Assembly: GCA_001584585.1 (NCBI GenBank)
Contig: LSYV01000039.1
Span: forward strand, 430,159 to 494,158
Reading direction: 5' to 3'
From: Gonium pectorale
Taxonomy: Eukaryota; Chlorophyta; Chlorophyceae; Chlamydomonadales; Volvocaceae
DNA: 64,000 nt
A program made the position numbers and the translations under genes. Of the stretch, positions 11,452 to 22,675 are shown one piece after another. Positions within the stretch are counted from its first letter, which is position 1, and every line of letters starts with the position of its first letter. Under the pieces are notes generated by a model. The model ran no database searches. It was not told the DNA's origin and saw only the letters and a program-made list of their open reading frames with translations.

Positions 11452-14400
11452 ATGTCAGGAGAGGCGAAGGAGGCCAAGGTGGAGTCGGCCGCGACAGTGG
11501 CAGCTCCGCCCAGCCCTGCAGCCGAGGTGCGACAGAGGGATTACGCTCATGGGCACAATGCATCTTCATCTAACTGGCTGATGGGGGAGATTCGGGTCCT
11601 GGTTGCGGTGCGGATGCGGGGTGTCTGCGAGGAAGAGTGGTTAGACCCTGGTTCCTGAATTAGGAACCGAAGCATAAGTCTAATGTGGAATCAAAGGAGG
11701 ATCCGCGTGCTGTGAACGACAGCACTAGCAGTCAGCCGCCGGCGTTCGCCGGCGACGGTAGCCGACCGAGCTAGCAACTGCACAACCGGATGCCGCTGCG
11801 AGCAGTAAGGAGCTTGGGGCACCTTGGAGGCGCCAGCACCGGCTTCTGAAGCGCAGGTGACAATGAGCCTTCGGGCAAGGTGGCGGCTTGTGCTATCGCC
11901 AGCAGCGTTCAGGAGGGACCAGACAGGGACTTGGGGGCCCTAGCAGACGACGGTGTTGAGGTAGGCCGGGCACGGTGTGGAGACGGTCGCAAGGCGATGT
12001 GGGCATGGCCGCATGTGCGCCTGCGCCGCTCCTCCGGGGGTGTCTTCCCTTCGGGGTAGGCACACCCCGAGGCGCCAACTGTCTCTCTACCGTGATACGC
12101 ACTCAACACCGTCGTGTGATGGAGCCCCTAAACTCGTGCCTGGTCCCTCCTCCAAGCTGCTGGCGTCCATACCAGCTGCCACATCGCCCGGAGATTCAGT
12201 GTCAGCGGAGGCTGGAGCTGGTGTCTTGAATCCCTTGCTGCTCGGAGCAGCAGCCGATTATGTATCTGCTAGTTCGGTCCTCTTGCTGTTGCCGTCGTTC
12301 GCAGGCGGCTGACTGCTGGTGCAGTCAGGGTGGATCCTCCTTTCTGTCAAGTTAAACTTTGGGTCCGATTCTTAGGTCAGGAACCGGGTCTAAGCACCTG
12401 TTTCCACAGTGGCGTGCTATCCTGCATCCGCATCTCAAGCAGGATCCGAATCACCCATCATTCAAGTGGCTTAATCACTCGGTCTCTGAATTTCGGACAT
12501 CGTTGCATTTGTACAGGACGCGCAGGCAGGCAAGCCTGCCAACAAGCCGGCGTGGAGGAAGGTAGGCAGGGGCTGGTGGGATCACACGCGATGTCAATTC
12601 ACGTCCTCACAGCGTCCCGTACCGGCGCGTCTGTGGGCAGCTTCGACATCACCTGTGTACGTGATGCTGACACGTGCTGACACACATCTCTGCCCTTCAC
12701 GCGCGCAGCCTGTTCCGGAGCAGCCAGCTGGGGCACTCAGTGAGGCGGCTCAATCGGACTGGCCGACGCTAGGAGACGCAAAGCAGCCAGTGAAGAAGCG
12801 GGACCGCACGGATGGGCAGGCGGGCAACGTGACTGGCAGCGGCAACAGTGCCCCCTCCACGGTAGGCTTCTCCGCTTGGCGTGTAGCTTGGATTCTTGGG
12901 TTCTTAAGCGCTGTATGGAGTGTATTTCTCTGCTTTTTGAGTTGCCAATGTACCACTCACCCTGTTCCTTCCCTGGAGGTTGTGATTTGGGATGTAACGG
13001 CGTCGTCCGGGAAATGATTTGTAGGAGGCGCCAAAGGACAAGGAGCCGGCCTCCAGTGGGGCCGGCGGGAAGGGCAAGGCGAAGCCGGTGCGCCTGCCCG
13101 TCTCAGCCCTTCAGGAGGGACTGGGCAACAGCGCTCGCGCAGATGCGGGCGAGGAAGGCAGCCATAAGGCCGAGAAGGGCCACGGCGCCAGCAGCAGCGG
13201 TCCAAGCGGCGCAGGCAGCGGTAGCAGGGGCTCCGGCGGTGGCCGTGGTGGTGGCAGCGGCCGTGGCGGAAACGCTTCCGGCGGTCGCGAGGGGCGGCAT
13301 GCTTTTGCTTCGGAAGGCCAAGCGGATGCAGCCTCCTCGTGGACCCGCAAATCGGACCTGCCGACCACCTCCAGCAATGCGGAGGGCAGCAGCTCGCGGG
13401 GAGAGGGGCGAAGCGGTGGCCGGGGTGGTGGTGAGGGCGGTCGCAGCGGCGAGGGTGGCCGCGGCGAGAGTGGCCGCGGCCGGGGCCGCGGCCGGGGCGG
13501 TGCCGGCCGCGGCGGCGCTGCCTCGTCCAGCAGCTTCAACGCTAGCGCTGTGAGCAGCTCCCAGACGCAGGCGAATGCCAACACTATGGGGCCGTACATC
13601 TCGGCCCCCGTACCCCCAACGGCACAGCAGTCGCAGTTCAAGTATCCCGGCTATTACGCGGGCGGGATGTTCTACCCGACGGCGCCTTTTGGTGCCGCGG
13701 GCCCCGCCGATAAGGCCCAGACGAAGCAGATGCTGACGGAGGCTGTGCGCAAGCAGATTGACTACTATTTTAGCGTGGACAATCTCTGCAAGGACATATT
13801 CCTGCGCTCGAAGATGGACGACAACGGCTGGATCCCGCTGGCCGTTGTCGCCAACTTCAACCGCGTGCGCATACTGACGCTAGACTGGACGCTCATCGTG
13901 GACGCGATGGCGGACTCACCCATTGTCGAGGTGTCCAGCGACAGCACTATGCTCCGTGCGCGGGATAACTGGGACCGCTGGATCTTGCCGCCCCAGCAAC
14001 GAGACCTCTCGCACAACCCCGCTGCCATCAAGGCGGCGCCGGCAGCGCCGGTGGGTGCCGCCGCTGACGGCGGCAGCCCGGCGTCAAACAAGAGCGGCCA
14101 AGCGGGCGGCAGCGCAGCTCCCAAGAGCCCGGATGGTAAGGCGTCCGCGGGAGAGCAGCAGCAGCCTCCGGGCACGCCCGCAGCTGGAGCTGCCATTGGC
14201 GCAGCGGCCACGGCTGGCGCCGTGTCGCCGTCATCGTTGGCGGCTGCGGTTGGCGGAACGCCGCACGCAGGCGGCAAGGCCGTTGCGACGCCACAGCCCG
14301 CTGCAAACTCGGCGGCCTTCGCCACGCCGCGCGTGCCCGCGGCTGGCAAGGCAGCCCATAAGGCCAAGGCAGATGCCGACGATGAGGACGAGGACCTGTT

Positions 14401-17086
14401 CGCGATGGATGAGGTAAACAGCGCATGTGCTCGGGTTCACAGGATCATCCTTCGTACAGATGCAGTCGGCTTCCCAACACCGCCGGCTTGCAGGATTCCG
14501 CAAGCCCTGTAGCCCTGCAGCTCATGTACCCGGTCCGCTAGCAGGCATACCCTACCAGTCTTGCGGGTGGGGCGTGTCCTTGAATGTGCTGAGATGTAAG
14601 GGCTGCGTGGGTGCATGCAGTGCTTACGGCAACGTTGTCAGACGCGTTGTGGCAGCAAAAAGAATGATGATATTGCGATCTGCCAGTCGTTTAGGTGACG
14701 AGCATTAAGCGTTCCTTGCCCGTGGCCCAACCAGGAGGAGGAGGCCGATGCGGCCACAACGCAGCGCGAGGAGCAGGACGTAGTCAATGCCATGAGCGAC
14801 CGGGACATCCTGGAGAAGCTGATTGTGGTGACGCCCTCGCGGAAGGCCGACCGGGGAGCCGCCAGCGGCGGCAAGCTGGATCAGTCGTCCAGCCGCCTCA
14901 TTGCTGACGGCCTTGCCATGTACGAGCAGGAGCTCGCGGAGGTGAGTTCTTCCAGGGGGCCAGCGGCTGAGCGGCCGCGTGTGGCGTCTTGAAGGACTTT
15001 GGACGTACGGACTGACGTATGTTTCCTGGGGTCGGACGGATGAGCTTGTAGGCAGGTTATTTGCATGGACCGAATGGCTTCGCGACTCAAGGATTGCTGA
15101 CAGGGTTGTGAACCCAACGCGACCTTCATGGTTAAGAGCCTGTCTGTAGCTACCCTTGGAATGTAGTTTCTAAGTGCACTACATTTGAGTCATCACCGTT
15201 CAGTAATCGTCTTTACGAAACTAAAGGCGTTCTCCTTCCGGCCGCTCCCCGTGCGCCGCGCCGGTGCCCAACCTCCCTGCAACCCCTCAGCAGATTCACA
15301 AGACCTCACGGCACCATTCGTCCAAGCCGCCAAAAGGCCCCTATTCTGGCGGCAGCAGCCGGCAAGCGCCGCCCATCCAGGGCATGCACTTCTACGGCTC
15401 CTCGCTGCCCAAGAGCTCGGGTAGCTACGGCCTTGGCGGCCATAGCTACAGCCGCGGCGCGCACAAGCGCATGGGCGACTCCCTGACGGGCACCTCGCCT
15501 CCCAATGGCGGCGCGGTGGGCTGGCTCATGGGCGCCACCCCGCCCGAGGGCAACGGCCTGTATGGCAGCAGCCCCAGTGGCTCCATGGCATCGAGCTTTG
15601 GTGGCTCGTACAAACGCCACGGCCTGATGGGCACGTCGCCTGGCGGCCGTGGCGGCAGCGTGCCGATCCAGAAGTTCCAGCACCCATCGTACGCGCTGCT
15701 GGAGGAGAACGGCTTCAAGCAGATCAAGTACATGAAGTGGTTCAAGCGCTGCATCGAAGACCGGTCCGCCAAGGGTGGGTCAAAGATCCGGGGTTGGGCT
15801 GATTAGGTGAAAACACACCGGTAGAGAGCACTCATCGGAGCTCCATTGTCAATTCCAATGCACCCTTTCTGCCTTGCATACGTCCCGAGCCTTGTCACTC
15901 TAGCACCAACCCTACCGTCCGGCAACTTACCTGTCCCTCTGTCCGATCAGTCATTTCCCGTGTCAGGCCTTTGCATCACTAGGTTTGAAGTATGGCGCTC
16001 TGCCCCGACCGGCATTCAACGGCCATGCTTTACCTTGCAATCTATGAAGTCGACTAAACTCGTGTCAACCGTGCGCCCGCTCCTCTCTTCTCCCTCCTTC
16101 CCCTCTTTGCCCTCCGCAGGCACCGGGCAGAGCGAAGAGATGAACACGCTGTTCCGCTTCTGGTGCTACTTCCTGCGCGACAACTACAACGAACAGATGT
16201 ACAAGGAGTTCCGCAAGTACGCGGAGGAGGACGCGGTCGCGCGCTACCACTACGGTATGGAGTGCCTCTTCCGTTTCTACAGCTACGGCCTGGAGAAGAC
16301 GTTCCGCGCGGACCTGTACAAGGATTTCGAGGAGATGACCGTGAAGGATTTCGACACGTACGACAGCTTGTACGGGCTGGAGAAGCTCTGGGCGTTCCAC
16401 TACTATGCGGGCTTTCCCAAGGACAGCAACCTGGAGATCCACCCCAAGGTGCGTGGGCGCACAAGACACTGGAGTTGTGTTTAGTCGGGGTGCTTGGGAA
16501 GTCTGCGACAAAAAGGGCTTATTGCCAAAGCATGGCTGGACGTTTGCATTGTGGTGATTTTGGGTAGCTGCATTCGTGAGCAATCTCTCAGCAGTCGGCT
16601 GGTACCTAGCGGATTTGTAGAAGCGCCAACCGCCGTCAGCCGAAAATCTGCGATTGTGGTACGAGAACCATGTGTACCTGCTCCGGAGACGCATGTTTGG
16701 TCGCTCCGCTCCCCTATGCAGCTCAAGGCCCTTCTGGAGACCGAGTACAAGTCGTCGGAGGACTTCAGGCGCGAGAACGCCCGGCGGCAGGCGGTGAGCC
16801 CCCCGTTGCGGCCTATTTCAGTTCAGGGCGCGGCAACGCCGCTCTTTAAGCGTCTGCGTATGCCTTGCTAGCTAACGCAACGTGACGATTCATGTCGAAA
16901 CAACGTCTCCGCTATTGCTCTGCGGACGCGCAGGAGAAGCAGGCCAAGGCCGCCGAAGCCAAGAACGCTGCCAAGGCGGAAGAGAAGGCCAATGCGGCCG
17001 ACAAGGCCGACGGCGCCAAGGCGGTGCCTGGCAAGGCCGCGGTGGAGGCAGCGGCGCCGTCGGCCCAGGCAGTCGATGCGAAGTAG
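11452..17086 (+). CDS. LARP1: LARP1-type La-related protein
   Basis: LARP1 proteins bind the 5' cap and TOP motifs of ribosomal-protein mRNAs and link their translation to TOR signalling. Exons: 11452-11526, 12709-12861, 13025-14413, 14735-14941, 15291-15774, 16120-16448, 16722-16793, 16934-17086; all phases agree and give about 953 residues. The [10 protein letters not shown] motif sits in exon 2. An RGG-rich stretch (about residues 135-242) precedes the La motif (about 317-400, [19 protein letters not shown]). The C-terminal DM15 region follows: [19 protein letters not shown] near 735, then [20 protein letters not shown] and [19 protein letters not shown] in the 771-879 exon, and a last partial repeat ([13 protein letters not shown]). 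The tail is Ala/Lys-rich. The start ATG 11452 opens a 25-residue exon ([16 protein letters not shown]) that joins in phase. Intron 1 (1,182 bp) holds a foldback element. Confidence 0.92.
11641..12394. mobile_element. Foldback (inverted-repeat) element in LARP1 intron 1
   Basis: The two halves are imperfect reverse complements over about 300 bases each. The left arm starts ttagaccctggttcctga (11641), and the reverse complement of the right end reads ttagacccggttcctga (from 12394). Further matching blocks on both arms are aaaggaggatcc, agcagtcagccgcc, gcgatgtggcagc-like, gccagcag..aggagggaccag and acgacggtgttg. A central loop of about 140 bases (roughly 11966-12105) is unpaired. I found no clear target-site duplication and no transposase frame. 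It could be a MITE-like or foldback transposon relic, or a locally made inverted duplication. Confidence 0.7.
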
Positions 17087-18777
17087 TTTGCATTGCTAAT
17101 CGACTGTGCCATGCTCCGATAGTGGCACTGCAACTCGGGCAGCCGCGTGCGAAGAACTGGCACCGCCCGGGTCTGGCTGTGAAGGGGTACCCGGTATCCT
17201 TTTGTAGGCGTTAGTGTGACATCAACACGGATTCAGCTGTGCGCTAATATCGCGTTTCTTGGGGCTGGCTCTGACTGGTGCGTGCTATCTTCACGGCGGC
17301 ATGCTAATGACCTCTAGGGTTGCGTAGGGTACGGTAATTATCCTCCTGCATTGAAGGCGTGTGGCGATGCTGAGAATGCACTACCAAAGGCGGTGCACTT
17401 CTTTCGGAAACACCGTGTAGTCGTTGGTGCGCTGGCTCAGCGCGTAGCAGGTTCTATGCGTATGACCCCCTTATCGGTCGTGGCGCCTTCTCAGCGTCAG
17501 TTCAGTGTACAGAGTGCTAGTGGTGGTGTGCGCGTGGGTTGTGGGTCATTTTGTAGGCGGTAGAATGGGGGCCAACGCGCAGGTGATGACGGACAACTGG
17601 ATTACTTGGGGTGGGCTGCACATGAGGTCATGCAGGTTGCGGGACGTACGGTTTCTTGCGTGTTTTGGAGCGTGCTCAAAGAGTTTACTTGCTTATCGTC
17701 CAATACATCGTTGCCGCCCAAGTGGCGGCGGCACAAAAAGATGGGTTACTAGAACTGTCCTTTCTGTTGTGGTTGTGTGAGTGCGCTGTGATTATTCACC
17801 GAAAGAGGCATGTTCGCATGTACCAATACTATGTTTAAAGAGCACAGCGCCGGCTTGTTTACACTTTACCACGTGTGGCTCTCATCGTCTGCGGCCTTAC
17901 CAATGATCAAGGGCCTACAAGGCTGTCAGGTCTGTGCACCATGACCCGTGAAATGCATGATGCCCGTGACCGCTGAGGTCGTGCCAGCTCTTAAAGAGTT
18001 GCGACGACTCGCACCGCTATGGTCCACCCTGCAGCGCAAATGACAATGAATAGCCCGCTTGAGGCTGGCACGGCGTCACGACAAGGACACAACAGCCGGC
18101 GGGATAAGGGCAGTACCTTACATGAGCTTCAGCATGTTGGTTGCGATGTCTTTTGCGCCCAAGAGCACGGCGCTAAAGCGGGAGCAGGCGCTTCCTCCGC
18201 CTTGCTCCAGTACGGCAAGCTTCAATGTCAGCCGGAAGCGCACCAGATAACCCGATAACAACACATGTCCACGCCACGGCCTGACGAGCATGGAGACATG
18301 ACAACCCGATAGTAACCCGTGATAACGCACAACGCGAATATAGGGGTAATGAACACATGCACCAATAGGTCTCGACAGGACATGCGGTACAAGGCTGCCA
18401 ACAACAAACATATGGCATTGCGCGGCAGCATCATGACCATTGCTTAGCCCTTTCCGCGCGCAATCACATACATAGCATCAGCGGCTTTGAGCCCAGAGCC
18501 AACTATGGCAACAGCCAGGCTATCCGTGGCGTCACCCAGGCAAATCGTCTGATCCGAAATTTCCAGGCATGTTCGACTTAGCGTGTTTCTCACTGCAGTG
18601 TCAGCTTCTTTCAATCCCACCCAACGCACGTACGACTAGTAAGTTGGGGACCCGGCACTTGCATCTAAGCCTGTCGCATGCGCTACTGATCACATATAAC
18701 GTTCCATACGGCTACCATATCCAGAGGTCCCTGTTCTTTCCCGACCACATGGCAGGTCGCAGCGCCAGAAGCGACCA
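17087..18777. other. Convergent 3' region between LARP1 and the unrecognised minus-strand gene
   Basis: I could support no exon here. The only minus-strand frame of interest (18629-18444) has no splice link or family match. TGTAA on the minus strand at 18122-18118 lies about 660 bases past the stop of the minus-strand gene and might be its poly(A) signal. Confidence 0.4.
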
Positions 18778-21700
18778 TCACGAGGACCGCAGCTCCAGCA
18801 CCCGGTTCGACGCGTCCATGCGCAGCATGTAGGGACCCGGCGGCAGCCGGCGCAATGCGACGAGGATATTGTGCGCTAGGCGCCAGCAGCGCTCCTGTGG
18901 ATGGGAACGCAGGGTAGAGAATACAGGGTAGGGGTCTCATCAAACAAGGGCAGCAAGATGCAGCCCGCTGGTCATGCAGAGGAATGGAAGCTTAACCCTT
19001 GCGGTCATCGCATGCGAAGGGCAGCAGACGACATCACGAGCTTGCGTCAGGAGCTGACGCACTGCTTCCAGGCGGAGCCCGCTCAGGCGTTGAATGCCGT
19101 ACGAGCTCACCTGCGCTTCCGGGGCGTGCAGTTGCGACAGCGCTTTGCTGTCCACCCGGTGCTGACCCTCCAGGCTACCAGTCAGCGCGTCCACGGCCAG
19201 CGCCTGCACACGCACAGGAGGGCAATGTTAGTTTCAGCGCTGAAACTGTCACGGCGTTCACGCCTGGCAACACCCGGACACGGTCCCGACTCCCAAGGCA
19301 ATGCAAGGACTCACTCCACAAACGGGCTGATAAATCGCGAAATGCACACCCGTCACCGCAAATGCGTGCGGGAGGGTTGCAGTACCGGCACCCGCAGATA
19401 ATACACCCCGCCCCACATGATACCTACCATGGCGCTGGCGGCCGAGGTTGTCAGGTCCAGCTGGCAGAGCAGCCTTGGAGAGCGCAACGCACGAGCAGAC
19501 AGAGCAGCGCCACTCGCGCCAGAGCTGGGCACCGAAAGCAGATGCAGCGGCGTCACCGTACCAGCTGCGTCGCCTCTGCCTTGAAGCCCAAAGCGGCAGT
19601 GACTGAGCACGTGGATGGAGAGCGCCCCCAGCTGCCACTCGTCCTGCTGGCAGTGAGGGCAGTCCTCATCCTCAGCTTCCTCGCCGGCAAAAGAGCCAAC
19701 TCCGGCGCATCCGGTGCCGCCCGAAGGCGCTGCCCCACCCGCCGCCAGCGCCTCGGCGCAAAGCCGCGTCCAGCTGTCGTGGAGCAGACCTTCCCTGCCC
19801 AGGAACGGGCCGGCGAAGTACAGGACCGGTGGCAGCGGGTAGCTGCCGCTCGGCCCGCCGTCGTTGCCCACCTCGCTGCCGCAACCGGAGGCATTGTCTG
19901 TGGGCGTGGTCGCCCTGCCGCCTCCCGGCCCCGTCCCGCCGGAGCCTGGGCACCTCTCCTTGACTACGAGCGCGAGGCGCCAGTCGCTGCCTTCCGCGGG
20001 GGCAATCGCCAGAGATGCCAAGCACGCAAAACCCTCGTCCGTGATGTACACATCTGACTCATCAAGGCAAACGTTCGCATCCTGCAAGCACCCCTCAGAC
20101 CGGTCGTTCACGCCCGGCCCAGCGTCCTGAAGACAGGCTTGGGCCGGACAGCGTGGGCTGGTGGCGCCGGCAGCATCGGCCATACGGCTGCCCGCAAGTA
20201 GCGCTGCTGGCGCCGGCCCCGCCGCGCCGGCACCCATGGCGGATGCGGAGCTTCCGAAACCGCTCACGCTTGCCCTGTCGCCGGCAAGCCACTCCGCCTG
20301 TTCCCGGAGGTGCAACATGAACAGGTTCCAAAGGTCCTGCCGCGTCTGGCAAGTATCGGCAGGCAGCGGTGCGGACAACAGCGGCAGCGGCAAGGCCAGC
20401 GCAGACGGTATGCCGAAAGCCTGGTCCACAAGAGTCCCCGGCTGCAGCACAAGAGAAACGCTGCGTCTCGGGAGGTCGTTATGCACAAACCGCAGGGCCG
20501 GCGGCTGCTCACTGTCGCGGTGGTGGGCACCGCTGCTGCCGGATTCTACTCGCCCTCGGCCGCCATATCCGAGAGCGCAGACTTCGCTGGTGCCGAAGGT
20601 GTCGTGCAGGGTTCCGAGCGGCCACCGCTGCAGCACGGTGGCCATGGGAGGGAGTGCCGAAAGCTGCTCCTGTTGACTGGCCTCCGCGGCGGTTGCCGTC
20701 TGCTCAACTGCGAGCCTAACCGCCGGATCAGCCCATTCGAGTGCGGCTATTGCACCGCGCGCGTGGCAGCCCAGCTGTTCAGGCGGGCTCGACTTCGAGG
20801 CTTGCTGCTGGGATTGGTGCCGAGAGGCGCTCAAGTCCGACGGCCTGCGGCTGCGGTCCGCCTGCGGGGCGGTCGGCAGAGTACGGCCATCCATAAGCTG
20901 CTGAAGTGTCATGGACGGAGTTGGCAGGCTGCAGAGGCCACCGCCCTGCTGCCCAGCCTGCTTCACCGCCGCCGCCTGCCCTGCCAAATCTCCAGCTTGC
21001 GGCTGATTGTGACCTACAGGGCCGCCCTCGCGCTGCTGCTGCATTTGCGGCGCTAGGTGGGAAAGCCTAGGTGGGTACAAGACACCTCCGTAGGTCGAGG
21101 TGACGGTCGGCCGCTCCAGGCTGGCAGGAGCAGGCTGAGAGGCTGGCGACACCCGTGCAGGCCCAGCCACGGGGGCTTTCGTCGATTGAAGTGCCTGAGC
21201 GGCGCGCTGAGTCGAAGGCGCGCCGGAGGTCACCAGCCTTGGGGCCATAACGTTCATCTGCGATGCCTGCGTCCAGCGGCCGCGTGGGTCGCCGAGCTCC
21301 GGGAACCTGAGCGGCGGCACCCGCTGCTCTACATCTTGGTCCAATACGTCGACCCGCGGGGCATCGGCGCTCTGAAAGGCCGGAGATGCCGGCGTCGCAC
21401 CGTCATCGGACAAACATGATGAATCAATACCCCTCGAGCGCTGAACGCTGGATGGCTGACGGGGAACGGCCGGCATCGGAAGCGCGTCCAAGCACGCTTC
21501 GACCGCCGACCGCTTGTAGCCCTTCAGCGCTGCCGCCGCCATGTCGACCTGATCCGCCGTGCTGGGTGCAGGCGGTAGAAGGGGCGCGCTGCGATCGTTC
21601 ATCCGGGGGACGCTGCGGCCTTGCCCCACGTCATCAGGGCGCGTACTGTCGGGAGCCTGCAGCTGCTTGCGCATGCCCGCCATGGCCGACACCACCTGAG

Positions 21701-22464
21701 GCAATCAAAGCGAGGGGCAATAGGAAGGGTACTAAGGGTGAGGCAGTTGACTCCTCGGCGGGGAAATGTTCCCGATCCAGCTTACCTTCCGCTGCAGGTA
21801 CGCCAGATAGCGAGGGGGCTGCACCCGGGAAATTTCATCGTACGGTTGCGCCTCATACAAGCCCGCCCTGCCATGGAGCAATATGATGTTAGTACTCAGA
21901 ATGCGAGGAAGCGTGGATCAACACAAGCATGACCCACGGAGTGTGTCTTACCAATGGTCAGGAGGGTGCTCAGGCAGGCCAGAGAGGCACCGCACATACG
22001 CCAAGACCGGAGCACTCGTCATGTGAGGGAGCTCCGGGGGCACGCTAGCATGCCTGGTGGCCGAACGGAGTGGAATGCCTATCAGTGGCGTTGCTGGGTG
22101 AGGGGTGAATGCAGTTGCCGCCAAAACATTCGGCGCGGTCTACAGTGCATCGACTTTGAGTGCACTCGCATTGCAGTACGTGCTCCCAGGGCATAACAAG
22201 AGCGTCATACGTACGCGACGAAGCGCTAAGTGGCCAGCGAGGGGTGAGATCCAAGTCCCCTGGTGCGACGCAGCGGGCATTTGCCCGCTGCTTCAGGGGA
22301 CCTGGCGGGATATGGAGCACCACGAAGGCGGTGGAGGCAGTGCAGGGTCAGATATGGAGAACGGCGGCTCGCAAGCCTTCCATGAGCAGTGAGGGAACCT
22401 ACGTGACGACTCGGATATTGGCAAGCCATGCGTCCACCATCCGCAGCCTCTCCTGATCGTCCAT
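18778..22464 (-). CDS. Unrecognised protein, about 921 residues
   Basis: I do not recognise this protein. Six exons join in phase: 22464-22403, 22053-21952, 21867-21786, 21695-19386, 19203-19111, 18894-18778. It starts MDDQERLRMVDAWLANIRVV, a well-formed ATG start. The conserved-looking N-terminal part continues through exons 2 and 3 (VLAYVRCLSGLPEHPPDHW, then EISRVQPPRYLAYLQRK). The 2.3-kb fourth exon begins with a long Pro/Ser/Ala-rich disordered region. It then becomes folded-looking: DLWNLFMLHLREQAEWLAG, DESDVYITDEGFACLASLAI, and CPHCQQDEWQLGALSIHVLS, whose CxxC-like pair might bind metal. The C-terminus is compact (RLAHNILVALRRLPPGPYML) and ends at TGA 18780-18778. There is no signal peptide or membrane segment. 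The gene faces away from PIG-T across 211 bases. Confidence 0.75.
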
Positions 22465-22675
22465 GGCTGCTCAATGAAAACTGTGAGTCAGTGCAGGTCC
22501 ATTTAAGGCCAAGGGCCAGTCCAACTACTGTCTGCCAGTCGTCATATTGCAAGGTATTGCAACGCGGTGCTGCTTCTGTGCTTGATATTGGCTGGGGGAC
22601 GTACTGTAGAACCAGAACCGATTTCGGTGGTTGTCTGTGCGTCCGACGGCACTCGCCAAGGATGCGACATGCAAC
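22465..22675. promoter_or_regulatory. Short divergent region between the unrecognised gene and PIG-T
   Basis: Only 211 bases separate the start codons of the minus-strand gene (22464) and PIG-T (22676), so both 5' untranslated regions and promoters share this space. I see no certain core-promoter motif. The function is inferred from spacing. Confidence 0.45.

Noticed and set aside
11893..12312. Open frames on both strands in LARP1 intron 1
   Set aside because: They lie in the arms and loop of the foldback element and lack any transposase or known motif.
13111..13641. Pro/Arg-rich minus-strand frame
   Set aside because: Antisense of the RGG-rich LARP1 exon.
18444..18629. Minus-strand frame ending KAADAMYVIARGKG, considered as a last exon of the unrecognised gene
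   Set aside because: The exon 18894-18778 already ends that gene in phase with a stop. No splice link to this frame was found.
22226..22400. Minus-strand frame considered as second exon of the unrecognised gene
   Set aside because: Exon 22464-22403 joins directly and in phase to 22053-21952, and the proposed exon has a poor donor.
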